Of a stretch of 7,195 bases of DNA, positions 1 through 6,047 are shown one piece after another (within the stretch, counting starts at the first letter, position 1; each line of letters begins with the position of its first letter). Origin of the DNA: an uncultured Collinsella sp. (GTDB lineage: Bacteria; Actinomycetota; Coriobacteriia; Coriobacteriales; Coriobacteriaceae). The notes beneath the pieces were generated by a model. The model made no database searches and was not told the DNA's origin. It saw only the letters and a program-made list of their open reading frames with translations. The stretch lies in the NCBI GenBank assembly GCA_900551625.1, contig URWZ01000077.1, positions 1 to 7,195 on the forward strand, written 5' to 3'. Position numbers and translations under genes: made by a program.

Positions 1-48
1 CGAGATAGCGTAGCGTCTCGTGGGCTCGGAGATGTGTATAAGAGACAG
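1..48 (+). other. Illumina Nextera P7 adapter contamination (not genomic)
   Basis: Positions 15-48 match the 34-nt Nextera transposase read-2 adapter exactly, and its last 19 nt (30-48) are the Tn5 mosaic end. Positions 1-6 (CGAGAT) are the end of the P7 oligonucleotide. The 8 nt between them (7-14, AGCGTAGC) fit an i7 index; as I recall, its reverse complement GCTACGCT is Nextera index N709. The order P7 end, index, adapter is exactly that of a library molecule, so this is untrimmed synthetic sequence. Any reading frame running through it is an artefact. Base 48 (G) could be either adapter or genome. Confidence 0.98.
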
Positions 49-83
49 GCTCCGCTGCGCGCGTTGCGCGGCGGAGCCTCTTT
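48..83 (+). terminator. Terminator hairpin of an off-window upstream gene
   Basis: A 13-bp stem (48-60 with 66-78) closes a 5-nt loop (GCGTT). All pairs are Watson-Crick except one U-G (56 with 70). The stem is very GC-rich and is followed by TCTTT (79-83), a short and imperfect U-tract. The outermost pair uses base 48, which may belong to the adapter, so the certain genomic stem is 12 bp. It most likely ends transcription of a + strand gene lost beyond the contig end. Confidence 0.7.
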
Positions 84-97
84 GCGTCCTGCGGGAT

Positions 98-119
98 GTT
101 TTGGGAAATAACCCAAAAC
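98..119. repeat. Perfect 8-bp inverted repeat, possible operator
   Basis: GTTTTGGG (98-105) and CCCAAAAC (112-119) are perfect inverted arms around AAATAA. Neither strand carries a U-tract just after the arms, so a terminator is unlikely. The 22-bp length and AT-rich centre would suit a dimeric DNA-binding protein. It lies about 100 bp upstream of the predicted repressor promoter and does not resemble the AAACGTTTGACAT operators of this locus. Function unknown. Confidence 0.4.
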
Positions 120-218
120 CGGCCATGTGGGGTCCTTTGGAGTCACCCTTTAGGCGGAACTCTCCTAATTATTTGGATGAGTCGTTTACTTACTTGTGCT
201 GTTACCGTCTTCCCGCTG

Positions 219-246
219 TTGTTGGGGTATGCTTTGTTCGTATGTA
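219..246 (+). promoter_or_regulatory. Candidate promoter of the LacI-family repressor gene
   Basis: TTGTTG (219-224) and TATGTA (241-246) form a plausible -35/-10 pair with a 16-bp spacer. The -10 overlaps the start of the operator at 244-260, which would allow autorepression. Both hexamers are imperfect and no transcription start can be proven from sequence. Confidence 0.4.
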
Positions 247-260
247 AACGTTTGACATGT
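244..260 (+). promoter_or_regulatory. LacI-family operator O1 before the repressor gene
   Basis: GTAAACGTTTGACATGT matches the tandem operator unit at 1393-1409 at 15 of 17 positions, including the shared core AAACGTTTGACAT. The AAACGTTT centre with middle CG is typical of LacI/GalR binding sites. It lies between the predicted -10 and the ribosome binding site, as expected for autoregulation. It also covers the alternative upstream ATG at 257, which argues against that start. Confidence 0.75.
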
Positions 261-277
261 TGATGGGGGAGGGTGCT

Positions 278-1288
278 ATGGCTCGCGAGGGCGCTCGTTC
301 TAAGGATTCTGCTAAGCCTGGCATCAAGGAAGTTGCAGCGGTGGCGGGGGTTTCGCCTACTACGGTATCTCGCGTGCTTAATAATCGCGGCTATATTAGC
401 CAAGAGACCCGCGATAAGGTCCATGCCGCGATGGAGCGCATCAATTACACGCCCAACGATATCGCCCGTGCCATGCTCAATGGCCGCCTGAACCTTATCG
501 GCATGATTGTTCCCTTTGTGAGCAGCCCGTTCCATGCTCAGGTTGTGCAGGCGGTCGAGCGCACGTTAGCGGAAAACGGCTTTAAGATGTTGCTGTGCAA
601 CAGCGCCAATCGACCCGATCTTGAGCGTTCCTATATCGACATGCTCCGCCGCAATATGGTCGACGGCGTAATCGTCAACTCCCTCAATATCGGTGCTGAG
701 GCATATGCCGAGATGGGCTTGAGCCTGGTTGGCATCGACTGCGATCTTGGCGAGGGCTCTGTCCAGATTGCAAGTGACAGCTATGGCATCGGCGAGCTCG
801 CCACGCGCCGTCTGATTGATGACGGCTGCAGGCGTATCCTGTGCCTGCGCAGCAATAGCCGCATGCGCATGCCTGCCAATAAGCGTACCGATGCCTACCT
901 CGATGTTGTTGAGCAGGCCGGTTTGTCCGCGCTTGTCCGTGAGGTTGAGTTCGTTAAGCCCGACGACGAAAAGGGCGCGGTCGTTGCGAAGATCCTCGAT
1001 GAGAACCCCGATATTGACGGCATCTTTGCGGGAGACGATACGATGGCGGCCATCTGTCTCAACGTGATGAAGCAGCGTGGCTTGAGCGCTCCAGACGACA
1101 TTAAGGTCGTGGGCGCAGATGGTGCCCGCCGCACTATGACGTTTATGCCTGACTTAACAACCGTACGTCAAGATATCGATCGCATCGGAGAGCTCGCGGC
1201 GCAATCCATCATCGCTCTTATTAACGGCGATAATCCCGAATCGAATATCAAGCTCCCCGTTGAACTCATTGAGGGCAAAACCGCGTAG
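278..1288 (+). CDS. scrR: LacI/GalR-family repressor, ScrR-like sucrose operon regulator
   Basis: A 336-aa cytoplasmic DNA-binding repressor of usual LacI-family length. Residues about 16-41 form the helix-turn-helix, with GVSPTTVSRVLNNRGYIS close to what I recall of ScrR/SacR sucrose repressors. The hinge helix follows (NYTPNDIARAM, about 56-66). The hinge residue that in LacI is the minor-groove Leu appears as Met66. From about residue 72 (LIGMIVPFVSSPFH) onward it is a periplasmic-binding-protein-like effector domain, ending in DLTTVRQDIDRIGELA as usual in the family. ATG 278 is preferred over in-frame ATG 257 because GGGGGAGGG (265-273) sits 4 nt before it and 257 lies inside operator O1. 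It probably represses itself and the GH32/PTS operon 183 bp downstream. The effector is not readable from sequence; the neighbours suggest sucrose or a phosphorylated sugar. The family is certain, the sucrose role is inferred. Confidence 0.88.
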   Translation: MAREGARSKDSAKPGIKEVAAVAGVSPTTVSRVLNNRGYISQETRDKVHAAMERINYTPNDIARAMLNGRLNLIGMIVPFVSSPFHAQVVQAVERTLAENGFKMLLCNSANRPDLERSYIDMLRRNMVDGVIVNSLNIGAEAYAEMGLSLVGIDCDLGEGSVQIASDSYGIGELATRRLIDDGCRRILCLRSNSRMRMPANKRTDAYLDVVEQAGLSALVREVEFVKPDDEKGAVVAKILDENPDIDGIFAGDDTMAAICLNVMKQRGLSAPDDIKVVGADGARRTMTFMPDLTTVRQDIDRIGELAAQSIIALINGDNPESNIKLPVELIEGKTA

Positions 1289-1341
1289 TTCATCCCGTGC
1301 CAAAAGAATTCCTCAAACGCCTCTGATGACCGTTCGCCGGC

Positions 1342-1358
1342 ATATGTCAACCGTTTGC
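1342..1358 (-). promoter_or_regulatory. LacI-family operator O2, inverted orientation
   Basis: On the - strand this reads GCAAACGGTTGACATAT, matching the unit GAAAACGTTTGACATAT at 15 of 17 positions. Its centre is 46 bp from that of O3 and 63 bp from that of O4, about six helical turns for the latter. It lies upstream of the predicted -35, so it could be an auxiliary site for looping or cooperative binding. Confidence 0.6.
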
Positions 1359-1392
1359 CGACGACTGGAACTGCGAAAAGACGTATTGGTGT

Positions 1393-1409
1393 GAAAACGT
1401 TTGACATAT
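1393..1409 (+). promoter_or_regulatory. LacI-family operator O3, first tandem copy
   Basis: GAAAACGTTTGACATAT, directly abutting an almost identical copy (O4). It contains the perfect -35 hexamer TTGACA (1401-1406), so bound repressor would occlude RNA polymerase. It shares AAACGTTTGACAT with O1 before the repressor gene, which links the two promoters to one regulator. Confidence 0.8.
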
Positions 1410-1429
1410 GAAAACGATTGACATATCTT
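1401..1429 (+). promoter_or_regulatory. Promoter of the GH32-PTS-GH32 operon
   Basis: TTGACA (1401-1406, perfect -35) and TATCTT (1424-1429, 4 of 6 to TATAAT) are 17 bp apart. Transcription would start near 1436-1438, giving a leader of about 35 nt before ATG 1472. The -35 lies in operator O3 and the -10 overlaps the end of O4. A second TTGACA (1418-1423) has no good -10 at the right distance and is probably only part of the operator repeat. Confidence 0.7.
1410..1426 (+). promoter_or_regulatory. LacI-family operator O4, second tandem copy
   Basis: GAAAACGATTGACATAT differs from O3 by one base (T to A) and follows it with no gap, a 17-bp offset or about 1.6 helical turns. Two dimers would therefore sit on different faces of the helix. 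It covers the spacer and the first bases of the predicted -10. Confidence 0.75.
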
Positions 1430-1471
1430 GCCATTGTACCGAGTTAGTATGTCGTGGAAAGGAAGTCTCGG

Positions 1472-2854
1472 ATGCACAAGGTGTATTACCAGCCTGAGGG
1501 AATTTGGGTAGGCGACATCATGCCGTACGGCGAGGACGGCACGTTCTATCTCTATCATCAGCGTGACACGCGAAACCCCGGACCTTTCGGAGAGCCGTTT
1601 GGCTGGGCACTCGCGACAACCAAGGACTTCGTCAATTACAAAGACTTTGGCGAGAGCCTTGAGCGTGGCGGCGACGAGGAAGTCGACCAGTATGTTTATG
1701 CTGGCACGGTGTTTAAGGTGGGCGACAAGTACCATGCGCTCTACACTGGTTGCAATCGCGATAAGGTCCGCGCACGTTTGATGAAGCAGGTTCTTCTTCA
1801 CGCAACGAGCGACGACGCCGTCAAGTGGGAGAAGAACATCGCCGAGACGCTGCTTCCGCCCCAGGAGGGTTACGATGACCGCAACTGGCGCGATCCCTTT
1901 GTGCTTTGGGATGAGGAGAACGAAGAGTACATGCTCATCCTCGGCACGCGTGTGGGCGAGGACAAGCGTCTGATGACCGGCCGCCTGGTCAAGTTCACCT
2001 CCAAGGATCTGACCAACTGGGAGTTCCAGGGCGACTGGTGGAACCCGGGCCTGTACACCATGTTTGAGATGCCTGATCTCTTTAAGATGGGCGACTGGTG
2101 GTACCTCGTCTTTTCCGAGTACAGCGACGGCAACAAGACCCGTTACCGCATGTCCAAGTCCATCAACGGTCCTTGGATTACCCCCGCTGACGACTCCTTC
2201 GACGGCCGCGCGTACTACGCCGCTCGCACCGCATTCGATGGCGAGCGTCGCGTTCTCTTTGGTTGGGTTCCTACGCGTGACGAGGGCGGCGACCCCAGCT
2301 CTTACCTATGGGGTGGCACCTTTATGCCCCTCGAGATCGTTCAGCGTGCCGACGGAACGCTCGGCACCAAGCTCCCCGACAGCATGCTTGGCGCCTTTGG
2401 CGAGGCTAAGGCAGTCGAGACCTTTGAGCTTTCCTGCGAGTCGGGCAAGGTCGAGCAGGTGCTCGCCGCGGATGCCGGCTCCACCTACTTGCTCGATGCC
2501 GACATTGAGCTCGGCGGTAACGCTGCCGGCTTCTCGGTCAAGTTCGCCGAGGACGCCGAGACCGGTCTTGCCTATGAGTTCCGCGCCAACCTGCGCGAGG
2601 GCAAGCTCGAGTTCACGCCGGCTCCCCAGTACCCGTGGTTCCAGGTCAACAACATGGGCCTCGAGCGTCCGTTGTTCTTTAAGGGCGAGGGCACTCACCA
2701 TGTGCGTCTGGTCGTCGACGACGACATCGCGACCATCTTTGTCGATGATGTTGCGCTTAACGCTCGCTTCTGCAACAAGCAGGGCCAGGGTGTGGCGCTT
2801 ACCGTCACCGACGGTGCGCTCAAGTGCGCAAACGCAACGATCGCGTCTCTGTAG
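1472..2854 (+). CDS. Divergent intracellular glycoside hydrolase family 32 fructosidase
   Basis: A 460-aa protein predicted to hydrolyse beta-fructosyl linkages in the cytoplasm; no signal peptide is visible. The N-terminal part is the GH32 five-bladed propeller. WVGDIMP (12-18) stands where most members have WMNDPNG, so Asp15 is the likely nucleophile. WRDPF holds the RDP stabiliser (140-142), and FEMPDLF holds the likely acid/base Glu199, with Met where ECP is usual. Residues about 310-460 form the beta-sandwich domain, with VRLVVDDDIATIFVDD (411-426) typical of it. All three catalytic acids are kept, so activity is expected. ATG 1472 is chosen because AGGAAG (1460-1465) lies 6 nt before it; an in-frame GTG at 1454 has no such site. 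It is the first operon gene, 45 bp before the permease gene. Substrate is uncertain: sucrose, a fructo-oligosaccharide or a phosphorylated form. Confidence 0.85.
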   Translation: MHKVYYQPEGIWVGDIMPYGEDGTFYLYHQRDTRNPGPFGEPFGWALATTKDFVNYKDFGESLERGGDEEVDQYVYAGTVFKVGDKYHALYTGCNRDKVRARLMKQVLLHATSDDAVKWEKNIAETLLPPQEGYDDRNWRDPFVLWDEENEEYMLILGTRVGEDKRLMTGRLVKFTSKDLTNWEFQGDWWNPGLYTMFEMPDLFKMGDWWYLVFSEYSDGNKTRYRMSKSINGPWITPADDSFDGRAYYAARTAFDGERRVLFGWVPTRDEGGDPSSYLWGGTFMPLEIVQRADGTLGTKLPDSMLGAFGEAKAVETFELSCESGKVEQVLAADAGSTYLLDADIELGGNAAGFSVKFAEDAETGLAYEFRANLREGKLEFTPAPQYPWFQVNNMGLERPLFFKGEGTHHVRLVVDDDIATIFVDDVALNARFCNKQGQGVALTVTDGALKCANATIASL

Positions 2855-2899
2855 CGGCAACGAACCGTTTTATGATTTAGAAAAGGAATGGAGAGGAAC

Positions 2900-4351
2900 A
2901 TGGACTACAAGGCAGTGTCCCAGCAAGTCGTCGACAACGTCGGCGGACTGGAGAACATCGAGGGCGCCACGCATTGCGTGACCCGTCTGCGTCTGGTGCT
3001 CAAGGATACGAGCAAATACAACAAGGCCGAGCTCGAGAACATCGATGGCGTCAAGGGCGTGCTGTACAACAGCGGCCAGCTCATGATCATCTTCGGTACC
3101 GGTACCGTCAACAAGGTTTACGATGAGTTTATGGCTCTGACGGGCGTTAAGGAGATCAGTGCTTCCGAGGTCAAGGGCGCCGAGGCGGACAAGAAGGGCA
3201 AGTTCTTCTCGGTCCTCAAGGTATTCTCGGACATCTTTATCCCCATCATTCCCGCCTTCGTCGGCGCTGCAATCATCATCGGCCTTAAGTCGCTGATCGT
3301 TGCCAACGGCCTCTTTGGCATGGAGGGCAGCCTTGCCGATCACAGCGAGTTCCTCAAGAACCTCGCAAGCTTCTTTGCCATTATCGCCACCACGTTCGAC
3401 TACCTGCCTGTCCTGGTTATGTACAGCGCGGTCAAGCGTTTTGGCGGTAACCCGATCCTGGGCATCCTCGTCGGTATCGTCATGGTTCACCCGAGCCTTA
3501 TGAACCGCAACACGTTCGTTATGGACCCGACGGGTGCTGAGTACTGGAACTTTGGTCCGCTCTCCATTCCCATGGTTGCTTTCCAGGGCGGCGTGTTCCC
3601 TGCAATCCTGACTGCCTGGTTTATGGCCAAGGTCGAAAAGATTGCCCAGAAGTACATCCCCGAGGTCGTTTCGTTCGTCTTTGTCCCGACCGTTACCCTG
3701 ATTCTTGCTAACGTCGCCCTGTTCACCGTGTTCGGCCCGCTCGGTAACCTGATCGGTGACGTCCTCGCCGGCGTAATCGATATCCTGTACAACAGGATGG
3801 GCGTCTTTGGTGCCTTTGTCTTCGCCGCGTTCCTGCAGCCGCTCGTCGTTACCGGTACGCATCAGTTCATCCAGGGTATCGAGGCAAACCTTGTTGCCAC
3901 GACTGGCTTCAACTACATCCAGGCCATCTGGTCGGTTTCCATCATCGCCCAGGGCGGCGGCGCCATCGGTATGTACCTCATTCACAAGAAGCACTCCAAA
4001 GAGCGCAACATCTGCATGTCGTCCTTTATCCCGACGCTGGTCGGAATCTCCGAGCCCGCTATCTTTGCTGCAAACATGCGCTATTCGATCATTCCGTTCA
4101 TCTGCGCATGCATCGGTGCAGGCTGCGGCGGTGCCTTCGTCAAGCTCTTTGAGGTGCGCGCTATCGGTCAGGGTCTGACCGGCGTGCTTGGCCTGCTCAT
4201 CGTCACGCCCGAGACCCTCGTGTGGTATGTGGCTGGCAATCTCATCGCCTTTATCGTGCCGATCGTCTTGATCTTTGCCTACAACAAGGCAAAGGGCGTG
4301 CCGACCACCGATGAAGAGGGCGCTGGCGCTGGCTTCGATGTCAGCTTCTAG
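2900..4351 (+). CDS. scrA: PTS EIIBC permease, sucrose/beta-fructoside type
   Basis: A 483-aa membrane permease that imports a sugar and phosphorylates it using phosphate from HPr and EIIA. Residues 1-85 are the EIIB domain: THCVTRLRLVLKD carries the phosphorylated Cys26, and SGQLMIIFGTGTVNKVY is typical of the sucrose/trehalose/beta-glucoside group. After a linker (about 86-104), EIIC spans about 105-465 with roughly ten hydrophobic segments, including FIPIIPAFVGAA (113-124), GTHQFIQGIE (319-328) and GISEPAIF (382-389). No EIIA follows, so it must use an EIIA (Crr type) encoded elsewhere. ATG 2900 fits the family start (MDYKAVSQQVV) and has GGAGAGGA just upstream; ATG 2888 is an in-frame alternative. 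No terminator lies in the 45-bp gap after the first GH32 gene, so they are co-transcribed. Sucrose specificity is inferred from the GH32 neighbours; trehalose or beta-glucosides would be alternatives on sequence alone. Confidence 0.88.
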   Translation: MDYKAVSQQVVDNVGGLENIEGATHCVTRLRLVLKDTSKYNKAELENIDGVKGVLYNSGQLMIIFGTGTVNKVYDEFMALTGVKEISASEVKGAEADKKGKFFSVLKVFSDIFIPIIPAFVGAAIIIGLKSLIVANGLFGMEGSLADHSEFLKNLASFFAIIATTFDYLPVLVMYSAVKRFGGNPILGILVGIVMVHPSLMNRNTFVMDPTGAEYWNFGPLSIPMVAFQGGVFPAILTAWFMAKVEKIAQKYIPEVVSFVFVPTVTLILANVALFTVFGPLGNLIGDVLAGVIDILYNRMGVFGAFVFAAFLQPLVVTGTHQFIQGIEANLVATTGFNYIQAIWSVSIIAQGGGAIGMYLIHKKHSKERNICMSSFIPTLVGISEPAIFAANMRYSIIPFICACIGAGCGGAFVKLFEVRAIGQGLTGVLGLLIVTPETLVWYVAGNLIAFIVPIVLIFAYNKAKGVPTTDEEGAGAGFDVSF

Positions 4352-4390
4352 TTGAGCCATTCAGTGCAATGTGCGGATAAGTCCATTTGA

Positions 4391-4428
4391 GGAAGGGCGT
4401 TCGACTCGTGTGAGTCGAGCGTCCTTCC
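4391..4428 (+). other. Strong intercistronic stem-loop without U-tract
   Basis: A 17-bp stem (4391-4407 with 4412-4428) closes a GTGT loop. The two non-Watson-Crick pairs are G-U (4397) and U-G (4400) in the + strand RNA. It is followed by CCATAGAC, not by U residues, so it is not a standard intrinsic terminator. It lies 40 nt after the EIIBC stop and ends 24 nt before the next start codon. Likely roles are protection of the upstream mRNA from 3' exonucleases, an RNase processing point, or partial termination that lowers expression of the following gene. Confidence 0.7.
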
Positions 4429-4452
4429 CCATAGACGAGAAAGTCAACGGCG

Positions 4453-5895
4453 ATGTTTAATCAAAAAAACAAGGTGACACGCGCGGACTATGAGCAGTGG
4501 CGTGCCGGACAGGATGAGACGGCGGCTCGCATCGCGTCCGACCCCGATAGGCTTCTGTTCCATGTGGAGCCTGAGCTTGGCTGGCTCAACGACCCCAACG
4601 GTTTGGTTCAGATTGGTGATACGTATCACATCTATCATCAATACGATCCTTTCGATGCTGCGCATGGCGGTCCAGTGCTTTGGAACCATCTGACGACAAA
4701 GGATTTTGTGACGTACGAGAATCACGGCCCCGTGCTGTTCCCCGATTCCGATTTGGATTCGAGCGGAGCGTATTCTGGTTCTGCCTTTGTACGTGATGGC
4801 AAGATTCACTACTTCTATACCGGCAACGTCAAGCATTTTGACCGCGATGATTACGACTACGTGTTGACGGGCCGTGAGCAAAACCAGATTCATATGGTTG
4901 CCGAGAATCCCGACGAATTGGGCGAGAAGCGCATGGCTGTTGGACCAGTCGATTACCCCGACGATATCGGTACGCACGTGCGCGACCCCAAGATCCTTGA
5001 GCACGATGGTATCTACTACATGGTTCTGGGCGCTCGTACGAAAGACGACCGTGGCTGCGTGCTTGTCTATACTTCGCGTGATTTAGGGGTCTGGAGCTAT
5101 GCGACGCGCATTGAGCTGGACGAGAACTTTGGCTTTATGTGGGAGTGCCCCGATCTGTTTGAGCTCGATGGCGAGCTTATTCTCGTTTGCTGTCCGCAGG
5201 GTGTGCCTGCCGATGGTTGGCGTTACCGCAATCCGCATCAGTGCGTGTGGTTCCCTATCGAGGCCGATTGGGAGGCGCCGAGCTTTAAAATCGTCGGGCA
5301 GGGCATGCCCCCGATGGTCGATGCCGGTTTTGATTTCTATGCTCCGCAGTCCTTTGAGGATGCTGCAGGCCGGCGTTTGATGATCGGATGGTCGGGTTGC
5401 CCCGATGCGACGGCAGAAAACCCGACGGTGGCGCGCGGGTGGCAGTGCGCGTTGACGGTGCCGCGAGAGCTGAGCATACGCGATGGCAAGCTCTGCCAGC
5501 AGCCGGCGCACGAGATTGAGAGGATGCGCGGCGACTGCGTTCGCGCGACAGGCGGTGAAACCGTTGAGGAGCCGGGCCGCCTGTATGATCTTGTGGTTTC
5601 CTGTGAGGGCGCCAAGATGGTCGAGCTCGAGATTCGCAAGGGTGTCTTTGTGCGCTATGCAGACGGGATGCTTACCCTCGACATGGGTGACGAAGGCTAT
5701 GGGCGCGACCAGAGGTCGATCGAGCTCAGCGAGCTTCGCGACCTGCGCGTGCTTTCGGACACTACGATGGTCGAGATTTTTGCAAATGGCGGCGAGGCGG
5801 CACTTACGAGCCGTACCTATTCGCCGGCGGTTCCGGCGATGGAGCTGCACGCCGAGGGTGCGGCGTCGATGGATTTCTACCGCCTCGCGCATTAA
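4453..5895 (+). CDS. scrB: GH32 sucrose-6-phosphate hydrolase
   Basis: A 480-aa cytoplasmic enzyme expected to split sucrose-6-phosphate into glucose-6-phosphate and fructose. All GH32 landmarks are canonical: WLNDPNG (44-50) with nucleophile Asp47, VRDPK with RDP at 177-179, and WECPDLF with acid/base Glu231. FYAPQSF (295-301) is also typical, and the beta-sandwich covers about 340-480, with TTMVEIFANGGEAALTSR near its end. The extended N-terminus before the propeller (about 1-35, including DYEQWRAG) is usual in the ScrB/SacA group and there is no signal peptide. ATG 4453 is preceded only by a weak site, GAGAAAG (4437-4443), and by a strong stem-loop, so expression may be below that of the upstream genes. 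The phosphosugar role follows from the adjacent PTS permease; hydrolysis of free sucrose or short fructans is also possible. Confidence 0.88.
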   Translation: MFNQKNKVTRADYEQWRAGQDETAARIASDPDRLLFHVEPELGWLNDPNGLVQIGDTYHIYHQYDPFDAAHGGPVLWNHLTTKDFVTYENHGPVLFPDSDLDSSGAYSGSAFVRDGKIHYFYTGNVKHFDRDDYDYVLTGREQNQIHMVAENPDELGEKRMAVGPVDYPDDIGTHVRDPKILEHDGIYYMVLGARTKDDRGCVLVYTSRDLGVWSYATRIELDENFGFMWECPDLFELDGELILVCCPQGVPADGWRYRNPHQCVWFPIEADWEAPSFKIVGQGMPPMVDAGFDFYAPQSFEDAAGRRLMIGWSGCPDATAENPTVARGWQCALTVPRELSIRDGKLCQQPAHEIERMRGDCVRATGGETVEEPGRLYDLVVSCEGAKMVELEIRKGVFVRYADGMLTLDMGDEGYGRDQRSIELSELRDLRVLSDTTMVEIFANGGEAALTSRTYSPAVPAMELHAEGAASMDFYRLAH

Positions 5896-5967
5896 CCGTG
5901 TGTGGAGCACGATTGGACTTGCTGGGCGGAATGTGTCGCAGTTGCCGCAGCGAACTACCGTTTATCG

Positions 5968-5987
5968 CGTATAGCGACCGTTTGCGG
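5968..5987 (-). promoter_or_regulatory. Degenerate operator-like site between scrB and degV
   Basis: The - strand reads CCGCAAACGGTCGCTATACG, 15 of 20 identical to the same-strand stretch of operator O2 (CGGCAAACGGTTGACATATG), including the core GCAAACGGT. A second ACCGTTT core (+ strand) lies 20 bp upstream at 5957-5963. It could be a weak site for the local repressor or for another LacI-family protein, or a chance match. Confidence 0.25.
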
Positions 5988-6021
5988 AGTAAGTAACACT
6001 TAGTAATAAACCGTGTAGAAT
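5982..6021 (+). promoter_or_regulatory. Weak promoter candidates upstream of the degV gene
   Basis: TTGCGG (5982-5987) with TAATAA (6004-6009) is spaced 16 bp. TAGAAT (6016-6021) is a better -10 by itself but has no convincing -35 at 16-18 bp. A promoter is needed somewhere here if the hairpin at 6048-6086 ends the sucrose operon. An initiation site near 6028 would place that hairpin in the leader. Confidence 0.3.
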
Positions 6022-6047
6022 CTCAGATTAGCACGGAGTTTTCCAGG

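Noticed and set aside
20..247. A 75-codon + strand reading frame at the contig start
   Set aside because: It begins in the sequencing adapter and runs through a terminator hairpin, so it is an artefact.
252..280. TTGACA (252-257) with GCTATG (275-280) as a repressor promoter
   Set aside because: The spacing is 17 bp, but the -10 would overlap the start codon. The TTGACA is explained by the operator sequence.
143..535. A 130-codon - strand reading frame overlapping the repressor start
   Set aside because: It crosses the repressor promoter, operator and helix-turn-helix coding region, and its translation shows no recognisable family.
1393..1426. Tandem repeats as a CRISPR array or mobile element end
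   Set aside because: There are only two copies, 17 bp each and without spacers, placed at a promoter and shared with the repressor's own promoter. Operators explain them.
2064..2981. A 305-codon + strand reading frame within the first GH32 gene
   Set aside because: Its Ser/Arg/Pro-rich low-complexity translation in another frame of a clear GH32 gene marks it as a shadow.
2870..4360. A 496-codon - strand reading frame opposite the whole permease gene
   Set aside because: Its Asp/Glu/His/Gly-rich translation without hydrophobic core is the usual antisense shadow of a codon-biased membrane protein. The + strand frame has clear EIIB and EIIC motifs.
5083..5910. A 275-codon - strand reading frame opposite the second GH32 gene
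   Set aside because: Arg/His/Ala-rich antisense of a gene with intact catalytic motifs; no family is visible.
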